Positions 14,867-26,109 of a stretch of DNA of 52,844 bases are shown piece after piece (the first letter of the stretch is position 1; every line of letters begins with the position of its first letter). The stretch is from Thauera sp. UBA6194 (GTDB lineage: Bacteria; Pseudomonadota; Gammaproteobacteria; Burkholderiales; Rhodocyclaceae), in assembly GCA_002422685.1 (NCBI GenBank), contig DITC01000013.1:1-52844 (forward strand), in the 5' to 3' direction. Under the pieces are notes generated by a model. That model saw only the letters and a list, made by a program, of their open reading frames with translations. It did not search any database and had not been told where the DNA came from. The translations under genes were made by a program, and so were the position numbers.

Positions 14867-15827
14867 TGTCGCGTGCCGTGTCGCCATAGCCATATCCGTA
14901 TCCGTATCCGTAGTACGAGCCGCGCCCCTGGCCGCGGGCCTTGTTGAGCATCATGAGCTTGATCGGGCAGTCTTCGATGGTGGCCAGGGCCTGCTTGATC
15001 GAGGCGTGCGTGGTGCGCTCGGCTTCGACCACCACCACCACCTGCCCCATGTGCGTGGCGAGCACGCGCGACTCGGTGGTGACCAGCAACGGGGGCGAGT
15101 CGAAGATGATGATGCGGTCGGAGTAGCGCGTGGCCATCTGCTTGAGCAGACGGTTCATGTTCTCGGAGGCGAGCAGCTCGGTGGCGCGCGCGTGCGGCAT
15201 GCCGGCGGGCAGGATGGAGAGCTTCTCGATGTTGGTGCGCAGCAGCACGTCGCCGAGGTCGCCCACGTCGCCGGCGAGCACGTCCATCAGCCCGCGCTCG
15301 GGCGGCAGGCCGATCTGGCGGAACACCGAGGGGCGCGAGACGTCGGCGTCGACCAGCAGCACGGTGTAGTCGAGCTCCATCGCCATGCTGATGGCGAGGT
15401 TGATCGCGCTGAAGGTCTTGCCCTCGCCCGGCATGGCGCTGGTGATCATGATGAGGTTGGCGTTGTCGATGCGCGCCGGGCCGGTGTCGGTGGCGTTGTG
15501 CAGCAGCGGACGCTTGATGACGCGGTATTCCTCGGCGATGGCCGAGCGCGGACGGTCGGGCGTGACCATGCCCTTGGCCTCGAGCGCCGCCAGGTCGATG
15601 TGCACGCTGCGCGAGGTGTGCGCCGCGGGCTCGGGCACCGCGGGCTCGGGCACCGCGGGCTGAGGCGCCGCGGCCTGAGGCGCGGGGCGCGCGGCGGCCG
15701 GCTGCGCGGGGGCGGGCTGGGTGGCTGCCGGCTGCGCGGTGGCCGCGGGCGCGGCCTCGTCGGCGGGCGCGGCCGAGGCCTGCTTGAGTTGGTCGAGCCG
15801 CTGGGCGGCTTTTTCGATAAGGCTCAT
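14856..15827 (-). CDS. XrtA-associated CpsD/CapB-type tyrosine kinase
   Basis: The 323-residue BY-kinase has an Ala/Pro-rich linker (about residues 18-70). Walker A lies at residues 130-138 (SAMPGEGKT), with VLLVDADVSRPSVF (Walker A') and RIIIFDSPPLL (Walker B) after it. The C-terminus is a tyrosine cluster (GSYYGYGYGYGYGD), the autophosphorylation tail. It should pair with the adjacent chain-length protein to control polymer length and export. The gene follows the chain-length gene by 13 bases. Part of the tyrosine tail is encoded by a hexamer repeat. Confidence 0.92.
   Translation of the reverse strand: MSLIEKAAQRLDQLKQASAAPADEAAPAATAQPAATQPAPAQPAAARPAPQAAAPQPAVPEPAVPEPAAHTSRSVHIDLAALEAKGMVTPDRPRSAIAEEYRVIKRPLLHNATDTGPARIDNANLIMITSAMPGEGKTFSAINLAISMAMELDYTVLLVDADVSRPSVFRQIGLPPERGLMDVLAGDVGDLGDVLLRTNIEKLSILPAGMPHARATELLASENMNRLLKQMATRYSDRIIIFDSPPLLVTTESRVLATHMGQVVVVVEAERTTHASIKQALATIEDCPIKLMMLNKARGQGRGSYYGYGYGYGYGDTARDNAA
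14893..14910. repeat. Hexamer repeat (TATCCG x3) in the kinase tyrosine tail
   Basis: Three perfect copies of TATCCG on the plus strand (CGGATA in the coding strand) encode part of the Tyr-Gly run at the kinase C-terminus. Gain or loss of one unit would keep the reading frame and change the number of tyrosines by one. Diverged Tyr-Gly codons flank it. Confidence 0.75.
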
Positions 15828-15840
15828 CGTGTTGTTCCGT

Positions 15841-17385
15841 TCAACCCTGGATCAGTCGCAAGGCGACGACTGCGGCGGCAAAGGCTCCGGCGTAGGCCAC
15901 GAGGCCGAGACCGAAGGCGAGCAGACCGCGCCGCCGCGCCGACATGCGCTCGCGCGTGGGCAGCATGGAGACCGTGCCCAGCACCGGCAGGCCGGTGACC
16001 TCGCGCAGACCGCGCGGGTCGCTGAAGGCCGGGCGCAGCTGGCTGATCAGGAAGGTGAGCGCAAAGCCCGCCGCCAGACCGGCGAGGCCGGCGAGCGGGA
16101 TGAGCAGGATGCGGTTGGGCGCCGAAGGGGCGGTGGGCAGCGTGGGCGGGTCGATGACGCGGAAATCGGCGACGCCGGCCTGGGTGTTCATCTCGACCGC
16201 GATGTTGGCCGATTCGCGCCGCGCCACGAGGGCGTCGTAGTTGCTCTTGTGCACCGCGTAGTCGCGGTTGAGCTGGGCGAACTCGGCTTCGATCTCGGGC
16301 ACCTGGCGCGACTGCTCGCGCAGCTGGTTCAGCCTGCTCTGGTATTCGCTGACCCGGGCACGCAGCGAGGCCGCGCGCGACTCGGCCTGCGCGAAGGCGA
16401 GCTTCATCTGCTGATAGACCGGGTTCGAGTCGAGCGCGCCGAACTGGCTGCCGCCCATGGCCTGCATGGCGTCGACCTGCTGCTGCTTCTGCGCTTCGAG
16501 CTCTTCGATGAGGCGGCGGGTGCCGAGCACGTCGGGGTGTCGGTCGGTGTAGCGCAGCAGCAGCTCGTCGAGGTTGCGCTTGAGGGTGTCGATGCGGCCG
16601 TCGATCTCGGGGATGGACACCGCCGAGGCCGAGGGTGTCTGCGGCAGCAGCACCGGCTCTTCGCCGACGAGCTGGCGCTGCAGCGAGTCGCGCGCGTTTT
16701 CGGCTTCGCGCAGCTCAAGCTGGGCGGCCTGCAGCTCGGCCGTCACCGAACCGATCTGCGCGATGTAGTCGCGCGCGCCGTCGCCGAGGATGCCCATGTT
16801 GCGCAGGCGGAACTCCTTGACGCGGTTTTCGGCTTCGGTGAGCTTGGTCTCGTAGCTGCGGATCTGCTCTTCGATGAAGCGACGGGCAGAGTCGGCGTCC
16901 TGGCGCTTGTTGCCCAGGCCGGATTCGACGAACAGCGACAGCAGCGACTGCACCACACGCTGGGCGCGCTCGGGGCGGGTGTCGTCATACGACAGCGTAA
17001 ACAGGTTGGTGCGCTGCGCCGAACCGATGCGCAGGTCCTTGGACAGGCGGGTGATGAGCGCCTCACGCTGCTCTGGCGAGTCGATGCCCAGGTCGAGGTC
17101 GGCCATGGTGATGAGCTTCTCGACGTTGGGCCGGCTGATGAGCGTGCGGCTGAGCATGGCGATCTGCTGATCGACGTTGGGCTGCACCGCCAGCCCCGCC
17201 ATCAGCGGGCGCAGCACCGACTGGGTGTCGACGAAGACGCGCGCGCTCGACTCGTACTTGTCGGGCATCTTGTAGATGACGACGCCGGCGACGATGCCGA
17301 CGATCCACGCCAGTGCAAGCCCCCACCAGCGATAACGCCACATGCCGCGCAGGTAGCCGGTGATCTGCGATACGAGTTCTTCCAT
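15841..17385 (-). CDS. XrtA-associated polysaccharide chain-length determinant (Wzz/PCP)
   Basis: The 514-residue protein has an N-terminal membrane helix (WWGLALAWIVGIVAGVVIY) and a second near residue 415 (ILLIPLAGLAGLAAGFALTF). Between them is a long periplasmic coiled-coil domain rich in Glu, Arg and Gln. The PxxP-like DPPTLPTAPSAPNR stretch precedes the C-terminal membrane segment, as in Wzz/PCP proteins. A third hydrophobic segment lies at the C-terminus. It should regulate polymerisation in the inner membrane together with the adjacent tyrosine kinase. It lies 86 bases after the export lipoprotein gene, the largest gap between consecutive core genes at the proximal end of the operon. 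Confidence 0.9.
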   Translation of the reverse strand: MEELVSQITGYLRGMWRYRWWGLALAWIVGIVAGVVIYKMPDKYESSARVFVDTQSVLRPLMAGLAVQPNVDQQIAMLSRTLISRPNVEKLITMADLDLGIDSPEQREALITRLSKDLRIGSAQRTNLFTLSYDDTRPERAQRVVQSLLSLFVESGLGNKRQDADSARRFIEEQIRSYETKLTEAENRVKEFRLRNMGILGDGARDYIAQIGSVTAELQAAQLELREAENARDSLQRQLVGEEPVLLPQTPSASAVSIPEIDGRIDTLKRNLDELLLRYTDRHPDVLGTRRLIEELEAQKQQQVDAMQAMGGSQFGALDSNPVYQQMKLAFAQAESRAASLRARVSEYQSRLNQLREQSRQVPEIEAEFAQLNRDYAVHKSNYDALVARRESANIAVEMNTQAGVADFRVIDPPTLPTAPSAPNRILLIPLAGLAGLAAGFALTFLISQLRPAFSDPRGLREVTGLPVLGTVSMLPTRERMSARRRGLLAFGLGLVAYAGAFAAAVVALRLIQG

Positions 17386-17471
17386 GAATCGACTTCACTT
17401 GGTTCGAGCCGGGGCCCGCCACTGTCGCGGCGCCGGCCTGGCTCGGGGGTTGAGTCGGACGCGAGGCTGGA

Positions 17472-18101
17472 TCAGAACCAGCTCTGCGGGATGATGAGGA
17501 CGTCGCCCGGACGCATCTCGACGTTGGCCGAGACGTCGCCGCGCTTGACGAGGTCCTTGATGCGCACGCTGTACTGCTTGTTGCCCTCGCCGGTGCGCAG
17601 GATGCTGGCGTTGTTGCCGTCGGCGAACTCGGTGAGCCCGCCCACGGCGATCATCACGTCGAGCAGGGTCATCTTTTGCGTGTAGGGCAGGATGCGCGGC
17701 TGCGAGGCCTCGCCGATGACGCGGATCTGCTCGCTGTACGGGCCGGAGAAGTTGGTGGCGATGACGGTGACGACCGGCTCGCGGATGAACTTGGCGAGCT
17801 CTTTCTCGATGTCACGCGCCAGCGTGGTGGTGTCCTTGCCCTGCGCGACCAGGTCTTCGACCAGCGGCGTGGTGATCTTGCCATCGGGGCGCACCGGCAC
17901 CGACATGGACAGCTCGGGGTTGCGCCACACGACGATGTTGAGCGAGTCGCCCGAGCCGATGACGTAGTTGTACTCCTCATCGGCCGCGGCGGACGGTGCC
18001 GGCGGAAAGGACGAGGCGCACCCCGCGAGCGTGACCGCCGCAACGGCGAGCATGACGAAACGAACGAGCCGAGAGCCGGCGCCGCGAGCGCTGCTGACCA
18101 T
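17472..18101 (-). CDS. XrtA-associated polysaccharide export lipoprotein (Wza-like)
   Basis: The product of about 209 residues has a lipoprotein signal (FVMLAVAAVTLAGCASS, lipobox LAGC). A poly_export domain follows (YVIGSGDSLNIVVWRNPELS) and then SLBB-like segments (IRVIGEASQPRILPYTQ). It is short, like the exosortase-A export family, and ends IPQSWF. It should sit in the outer membrane or at its periplasmic face as part of the export channel. The ATG at 18101 is preferred because GGGGG lies 7 bases upstream; an ATG at 18113 lacks a ribosome binding site. It is the first gene of the exopolysaccharide operon. Confidence 0.9.
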   Translation of the reverse strand: MVSSARGAGSRLVRFVMLAVAAVTLAGCASSFPPAPSAAADEEYNYVIGSGDSLNIVVWRNPELSMSVPVRPDGKITTPLVEDLVAQGKDTTTLARDIEKELAKFIREPVVTVIATNFSGPYSEQIRVIGEASQPRILPYTQKMTLLDVMIAVGGLTEFADGNNASILRTGEGNKQYSVRIKDLVKRGDVSANVEMRPGDVLIIPQSWF

Positions 18102-18151
18102 GACAACCCCCATGAAATTTTCAGGAAAGCGGGATGATACGACGATGAAGC

Positions 18152-18180
18152 CGTTTAGACGATGTTAAGCCTCTGCCCAA
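18152..18180 (-). promoter_or_regulatory. Candidate sigma-70-type promoter of the exopolysaccharide operon
   Basis: On the minus strand TTGGGC (18180-18175) and TAAACG (18157-18152) are 17 bases apart, upstream of the first operon gene. The -10 is a poor match. The 18102-18234 gap is otherwise without a recognisable gene, so the operon promoter should lie here, but the exact boxes are uncertain. Confidence 0.25.
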
Positions 18181-18234
18181 TCTGGGAAGAGGAACTACAG
18201 CACACCCGACATCCCGCCAGGAGTCATCGCACGA

Positions 18235-19644
18235 TCAGGCCACCACCTTTACCTTGCCACCCGTTTGTTGCACCAGATGCTGCGCGAAGGCCGCGCGCAC
18301 CTCGTCCTCGCCATGCACCAGCCGAACCTCGCCCGGCAGGTGGCGCATGCGGGTGACGAAGCGGGTGAGGTCTTCGCGGTCGGCGTGGGCGGAGTAGCCC
18401 GACAGGGTGTGGATGCGGGCGCGGATGTCGATGCGCTCGTCGTCGAGCTCGACGTAGCCGCCGCGCGGGCCGTAGGTCTGGATGGCGTGGCCGGGGGTGC
18501 CGCGCGCCTGGTAACCGACGAAGAGCACGTCGTGGCGCGGGTCGGCGAGCATGGCCTTGAGGTAATTGACCACCCTGCCCCCGGCGCACATGCCGCTGGC
18601 GGCGATGACGATGGCGGGCTCGCGGTTGCGCGCGAGGCGCTGCACGTTAGCCAGGTGCTGGTCGTGGCGGTCGATGGCGACGAGCTGGTCGTAGCTCAGC
18701 GGCTCGCGCCCGGCGCGCACGCGGGCGCGGGCTTCGGCGTCCCAGAAGGGCTGCAGCTCGCGGTAGAGCGCGGTGAAACGCTGCGCGAGCGGCGAGTCGA
18801 GGAAGATCTTGAGCGCTCCCCATTTGTCGGCGTGCTTGCCGGGGCGCTGGCGCTCGCGGTGCAGGATGTCCTCGAACTCGTACAGCAGCTCTTGGGTGCG
18901 GCCGATGCTGAAGGCCGGGATGATGACCGTGCCGCCGTCCTCGAGCGCGTGCTCGACCACCGCCTGCAGACGCTTGCGCCGGTTGCGCCGGTCTTCGTGG
19001 CTGCGGTCGCCGTAGGTGGTCTCGAGCACCAGTACGTCGGCCTTCCAGGGCGAGCGCGGCGCCGGCAGCAGCGGCGCGTGCGGCGCGCCGAGGTCGCCCG
19101 AGAACACCACGCGCCGCGGCTCGGGCCAGGCCGCACCGGACAGCTCGCACTCGACATAGGCCGAGCCGAGGATGTGCCCGGCGCGCTGCAGGCGGATGCG
19201 GCAGGTGGCGCCGGCGCTGCGGTAGAGCGTCTGCCACTTGCCGTAGGGCAGCGCGCGGATGCGCGGCTCGACCATGTCGAGGTAGCGCTCGACGAGGTCC
19301 TTGTTGCGGCTGACGCCGACCTGGAAGGCATCGGCGAGCACCGTGGGCAGCAGGCGCGCGGAGGGCTCGCTGCAGAAGATCGGCCCCTTGAAGCCGGCCG
19401 CGAGCAGCCAGGGCAGGCGGCCGCAGTGGTCGATGTGGACGTGGGTGAGGACGAGCGCGCCGATGTCCTGCACCGGGAAGTCGATCTCGAGCCGGTCGGC
19501 GCCGGCCTTGCCGTCGGGCGAGGACTCGGCGCCCTGGAACAGGCCGCAGTCGACGAGCAGGCTGTTGTCGCCTTCGATGAAGAGCTGGTGGCAGGAGCCG
19601 GTGACGCCGTTACGGGCGCCGTGGTGGAGAATGGTCGGGTTCAT
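18235..19644 (-). CDS. Beta-CASP metallo-beta-lactamase (RNA-processing type)
   Basis: The 469-residue protein has the zinc motif HVHIDH at residues 68-73, FSGDLG, the beta-CASP segment (IIPAFSIGRTQELLYEF) and the C-terminal RMMBL HxxG-type block GYSAHADREDL. This architecture belongs to the CPSF73/YciN-like group of nucleases that act on RNA or DNA ends. In proteobacteria its physiological role is poorly defined. It is transcribed towards the exopolysaccharide operon with 133 bases between, and lies 102 bases after pilR. It may not be functionally linked to either neighbour. Confidence 0.88.
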   Translation of the reverse strand: MNPTILHHGARNGVTGSCHQLFIEGDNSLLVDCGLFQGAESSPDGKAGADRLEIDFPVQDIGALVLTHVHIDHCGRLPWLLAAGFKGPIFCSEPSARLLPTVLADAFQVGVSRNKDLVERYLDMVEPRIRALPYGKWQTLYRSAGATCRIRLQRAGHILGSAYVECELSGAAWPEPRRVVFSGDLGAPHAPLLPAPRSPWKADVLVLETTYGDRSHEDRRNRRKRLQAVVEHALEDGGTVIIPAFSIGRTQELLYEFEDILHRERQRPGKHADKWGALKIFLDSPLAQRFTALYRELQPFWDAEARARVRAGREPLSYDQLVAIDRHDQHLANVQRLARNREPAIVIAASGMCAGGRVVNYLKAMLADPRHDVLFVGYQARGTPGHAIQTYGPRGGYVELDDERIDIRARIHTLSGYSAHADREDLTRFVTRMRHLPGEVRLVHGEDEVRAAFAQHLVQQTGGKVKVVA

Positions 19645-19746
19645 GACGGCATTCTATTCGCTGATCCGGCATCGGGCCACCGCCAATGCCGCGTTCGCCG
19701 CGCTGCGTGCCACCCCGGGATCCTGCTCCGGGCCCTACTCCCGGCC

Positions 19747-21137
<1,391 letters not shown>

Positions 21138-21141
<4 letters not shown>

Positions 21142-22745
21142 GGCGTGCGGCGTGCGCGGAGCACGAAATCGGCCCCCGGGCCGAGCGCGGCGAGGGCGAG
21201 CTCTGCATCGTTGGCTTCGGCGAGCTCGCGCGCGATGTAGAGCCCGAGGCCGGTGCCCTTGGGGTGGGTGGTGAAGAAAGGCTCGAACAGGTGTGCGCGC
21301 GTGGCCTCGTCGAAGCCGGGGCCGTCGTCGACCACATGCAGCGCGACGCGCTCGCCCGCTTCGGGCTCGGCGTACAGGCGCACCGCTCCAGGCGCGCGCG
21401 AGCAGTAGCGCACCGCGTTGGCGAGCAGGTTGTCGAGGATCTGGTGCAGGTGGGCGCGGTCGATGGCGAGCGTGAGCGCGGGGTCGATGTCCACCGCGTA
21501 CAGCCCGGCCTCGTCGGGGTCGCGGAAGGTGCGCGATTCGATCACCTCGCGCACGAAGCCGGCCAGCGCCAGGGCCTCGGGCATGGCCTGCTCGCGCCGC
21601 CCGAGGGCGAGCACGTCGCGGATCATGCGTTCGATGCGGCGCGCGTTGTCGTTGATGATGCGCGCCAGGCGGGCCTGCATCTCGGTGCGTTTTTCGTCGC
21701 GCAGCAGCTCGGCCGCCTGGGTGACGGCCGAGAGCGGGTTGCGGATCTCGTGCGCCATGCTGGCGGTGAGCCGGCCGAGCGCGGCGAGCTTGATCTGCTG
21801 CAGCTGGCGCTGGATGTCGTCGTAGTCGGTGAGATAGAGCAGCGTGTCGCCCGCGGCCGCGCTGCCGGCGTCGCCCGGCACCACGCGGCAGCGCAGCAGG
21901 TGGCCGGCCGGGCCCACGCGCAGCAGGCGCCCTTCGTCGGCGACGCCGGCCTCGAGCATGGGCGCGAAGGCGGCGTCCAGGTCGGTGAGCGCGAGCCCCT
22001 CCATGCTGTCGGCCGAGGCGTGTGCCATGCCGAGCATGCGCACCGCCTGCGCGTTGGCATCCACGATGCGCCCGCGCGCGTCGACCACGATCACGCCGTC
22101 GGGCATGTCGCGCAGGATGTGCTCGCTGACCGCCTGCTGCTTGGCGAGCGCGAGCCCGCGTTCGGCCGCGAGCGCGGCGTTGGTCTGCGCGCGCAGCGCG
22201 AGCAGGCGCGCCACCGCGGCGATGGCGAAGAAGCCCGCGCAGAAGATGCCGACCTGCAGAAAATCGACCGATTGCCCGCCGCCGGCATGGCGCCAGGTGT
22301 TTTCGATGAGCACCGCGAGGGTGGCGACGGCGGCCGAAAACAGCACCATGCGTCCTTCGACGATGAGCCCCGCCCCGGCGAGCATGACCATCATCAGCGT
22401 GGGCATGCCGCTGCGGTAGCCGCCGCTGACCCACATGATCACCGACAGCGCGAGGATGTCGATCACCACCTGCAGCGCGGCAGTGCGGCCGAAGCCGAAG
22501 CGCCGCAGCGCATCCGGAAAGCCGAGCGCGAGCACCGCCACCAGGTAGGCGAAGGCGGTGAGCACATAGATGCGCGGGCCCTCGTCACCCAGGCCGAGTT
22601 CGCGCCCGGCAACCAGGAACAGCCCGGCCAGGATCAGACGGAAGAAGTTGAGGTAGCGCAGCGAAGTGCGGCGCGCGCGTTCGGCGCCCGCCTGCGCTGC
22701 GCCGCGCGTATCAGTCGGCGCGGCGGCCAGCACGGCGGTGGGCAT
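21138..22745 (-). CDS. pilS: Sensor histidine kinase PilS
   Basis: The 535-residue protein has about six membrane helices in its first 190 residues, a PAS domain (MPDGVIVVDARGRIVDANAQ), the phosphoacceptor H-box (SMAHEIRNPLSAV) and an HATPase domain (NLLANAVRY, VVDDGPGFDE, GTGLGLYIA). This is the standard PilS layout. It should phosphorylate the downstream PilR. The absence of a GAF domain argues against the PrsK kinase usual in XrtA loci. The gene start overlaps the small PP0621-like gene by 35 bases. Confidence 0.87.
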
Positions 22746-22953
22746 CGCAGCAATAGAAGTCGTCGCCGGCGCGCACGCCCTCGGACTCGGGCACGATGAG
22801 GCCGCAGTGCGCGCATTCGCTCATGCGCTCGGCCGCCACTGGCTTGGCGGCGGATTTGCGCTGGATCGCGTGCTGGTCCTTGAAGCGCCGCAGCGCGCCG
22901 CGTGCCCACCAGATGCCGATGAAAACCAGGATGAGGATGAGCAGATTGCGCAC
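22711..22953 (-). CDS. Small membrane protein, PP0621-like
   Basis: The 80-residue product has one N-terminal helix (LLILILVFIGIWW) and a C-terminal Cys/His cluster, CAHCGLIVPESEG followed by YCCDAHR, which could bind zinc. This matches the PP0621 family often found just upstream of pilS. The GTG at 22953 places the helix at the very N-terminus, as in relatives; a GTG at 23010 would add 19 residues that look non-family. The function is unknown. It is likely co-transcribed with pilS-pilR. Confidence 0.72.
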   Translation of the reverse strand: MRNLLILILVFIGIWWARGALRRFKDQHAIQRKSAAKPVAAERMSECAHCGLIVPESEGVRAGDDFYCCDAHRRAGRRAD

Positions 22954-23000
22954 GATGGAGGGGCGCGGAGGACGCGCCGGCAGCTGAAGGAAACGCGCGG

Positions 23001-23009
23001 ATTCTAGCA
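23001..23009 (-). promoter_or_regulatory. Candidate extended -10 for the PP0621-pilS-pilR unit
   Basis: On the minus strand TGC-TAGAAT forms an extended -10 element 47 bases upstream of the preferred start of the PP0621-like gene. There is no convincing -35. It lies in the divergent gap with the methionine aminotransferase gene. Confidence 0.35.
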
Positions 23010-23081
23010 CGCAGCCGACGCGCTCCCCTTGCCCGCCCGGGTTTGCGACAATGCGCCTTCCCGCTCCCGATCACTGCCGCC

Positions 23082-24239
23082 ATGCCGAGCTTCCCCGCCC
23101 CCATCGAATCCCGCCTGCCGAACGTGGGCACCACCATCTTTACCGTGATGTCGCGCCTGGCGCAGGAATGCGGCGCGATCAACCTGTCGCAGGGCTTTCC
23201 GGACTTCAACGCCGAGGAGCTGCTCTTCGAGCGCGTGGCGCACTGGATGCGCGCCGGCCACAACCAGTACGCGCCAATGGCCGGCTGCCTGCCGCTGCGC
23301 GCGGCGATCGCGGCCAAGGTCGAGGCGCTGTACGGCACGGCCTACGACGTGGAGCACGAGATCACCGTGACCGCGGGCGCCACCCAGGCGCTGTTTACCG
23401 CGGTGACCGCCTGCGTGCGCCCGGGTGACGAGGTGATCGTTTTCGAGCCGGTGTATGACTCGTACGTACCGGCGATCGAGCTGGCCGGCGGCAAGGTGGT
23501 GCGCATGCGCCTGGCCGCGCCCGACTACCGGCCGGACTGGGATGCGGTGGCCGCGGCGATCGGGCCGCGCACGCGCATGATCATGATCAACACCCCGCAC
23601 AACCCCACCGCCACGGTGTGGACGCGGGACGACCTCGACCGGCTGGCGGCGCTCACCCGTGGCACCGGCATCGTGGTGGTGGCCGACGAGGTCTATGAGC
23701 ACATCGTGTTCGATGGCGCCACGCATGCGAGCTGCGCCGCGCACCCGGAGCTGGCCGCGCGCAGCTTCGTGGTGTCGAGCTTCGGCAAGACCTATCACAT
23801 CACCGGCTGGAAGGTCGGCTACATCCTGGCGCCGCGCGAGCTGATGGCGGAGTTTCGCAAGGTGCATCAGTTCAACGTGTTTACCGTGAACACCCCGGTG
23901 CAGCTCGCGCTCGCCGACTACATGGCCGACGCCTCGCGCCACCTCGGGCTAGCCGCCTTCTACCAGGGCAAGCGCGACTTCTTCCGCGCCGCGCTGGCCG
24001 GCTCGCGCTTCGAGCTGCTGCCCGCGCGCGGCACCTACTTCCAGCTCGCGCGCTACGAGGCGATCTCGGCGCTGGGTGACGCGGCCTTCTGCGAGCACCT
24101 GACGCGCAATGTGGGCGTGGCGGCGATCCCGGTGTCGGCCTTCTTTGCCGATGGCCGCGACGAGCGCGTGATCCGCTTCTGCTTCGCCAAGAACGAAGCG
24201 ACGCTGGCCGCCGCGTGCGAGCGGCTGCGCGCGCTGTGA
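23082..24239 (+). CDS. Methionine aminotransferase (class I/II, YbdL-like)
   Basis: The 385-residue PLP enzyme has INLSQGFPDF near residue 35, TAGATQALFTAVTA, NTPHNPTATVW, VVADEVYEH and the Schiff-base lysine in SSFGKTYHITGWKVGY, with the tail Arg in IRFCFAK. It matches the kynurenine/methionine aminotransferase group that converts ketomethylthiobutyrate to methionine. The ATG at 23082 gives the standard MPSFPAPIESRLPNVGTT start. It lies 67 bases upstream of mtnA on the same strand, which fits a role in sulphur salvage. Substrate specificity beyond this is not visible in the sequence. Confidence 0.87.
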   Translation: MPSFPAPIESRLPNVGTTIFTVMSRLAQECGAINLSQGFPDFNAEELLFERVAHWMRAGHNQYAPMAGCLPLRAAIAAKVEALYGTAYDVEHEITVTAGATQALFTAVTACVRPGDEVIVFEPVYDSYVPAIELAGGKVVRMRLAAPDYRPDWDAVAAAIGPRTRMIMINTPHNPTATVWTRDDLDRLAALTRGTGIVVVADEVYEHIVFDGATHASCAAHPELAARSFVVSSFGKTYHITGWKVGYILAPRELMAEFRKVHQFNVFTVNTPVQLALADYMADASRHLGLAAFYQGKRDFFRAALAGSRFELLPARGTYFQLARYEAISALGDAAFCEHLTRNVGVAAIPVSAFFADGRDERVIRFCFAKNEATLAAACERLRAL

Positions 24240-24306
24240 GCCGGTGCGGCGCACGCCCACGCACGCAGCACCCGACAGAACCCCTTCCCCTTTTCGAGGT
24301 CTCCCG

Positions 24307-25373
<1,067 letters not shown>

Positions 25374-25377
<4 letters not shown>

Positions 25378-26105
25378 GCGACACCCCTGGAACCTGCATC
25401 CACGAGGAGGCCAGCTGGCAGGCCCCCGACCCGCTGCGCGCCGAGCTGCTCGCCACGCTGCGTGCGATGTCGGCGGCGCGCCTGAACGTCGGCACCGCGG
25501 GCAATGCGAGCGTGCGGCTGACGAGCGCTGCCGAACAGACGCACGCGCACGGCGCGGGCGCCGGCCCGGTGCGTATGCTGATCTCGCCGAGCGGCATGCC
25601 CGCCGAGCAGTGCACGCCGCAGGACATGGTGGAGGTCGAGGCCGACGGCGGCTACGCCGGCCCACTTGCACCCTCGTCGGAGTGGGCGCTGCACCACGAC
25701 ATCTACGCCGCCTTTCCGGCGGCGGGCGCGGTGCTGCACGCGCATTCGCCCTTTGCCACCGCGCTCGCCTGCCAGCGCGTGGAGATTCCGCCCTTTCACT
25801 ACATGATCGCGCGCTTCGGCGGCACCAGCGTGCGCTGCGCGCGCTACGCCACCTTCGGCACGCAGGCGCTGTCGGACGCCTCCGTCGCCGCGCTGCAGGG
25901 GCGCAACGCCTGCCTGCTCGCCAACCACGGCATGGTGGTCTACGGGCGCGACCTCGGCCACGCGCTGGCGCTGGCGATCGAGTTCGAGACTCTGTGCGAG
26001 CAGTACTGGCGCACCCTGCAGCTGGGCGCGCCAGTACTGCTGTCGGAGGCCGAGATGGCCGAGGTGATCGAGCGCTTCAGCTGGTACGGCAAGCCGCGCG
26101 CCTGA
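25374..26105 (+). CDS. Class II aldolase, probable methylthioribulose-1-phosphate aldolase (Ald2-like)
   Basis: The 243-residue protein resembles FucA: LNVGTAGNASVRL near residue 38, MLISPSGMP, PSSEWALHHDIYAAFP with the catalytic Glu, and the metal histidines in LHAHSPFAT and LLANHGMVV. MtnB dehydratases share the fold but have a different GNxS pocket, and the long PSSEW..H segment favours the aldolase type. Coupled to mtnA, it would split methylthioribulose-1-phosphate into DHAP and methylthioacetaldehyde (the DHAP shunt). This substrate is inferred from context. The start overlaps mtnA (ATGA); the stop faces mnmA only 4 bases away. Confidence 0.78.
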
Positions 26106-26109
26106 GCGC

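Noticed and set aside
13361..18101. Further frameshifts in the proximal polysaccharide genes
   Set aside because: All these frames are complete with expected motifs and lengths; only the deacetylase is disrupted.
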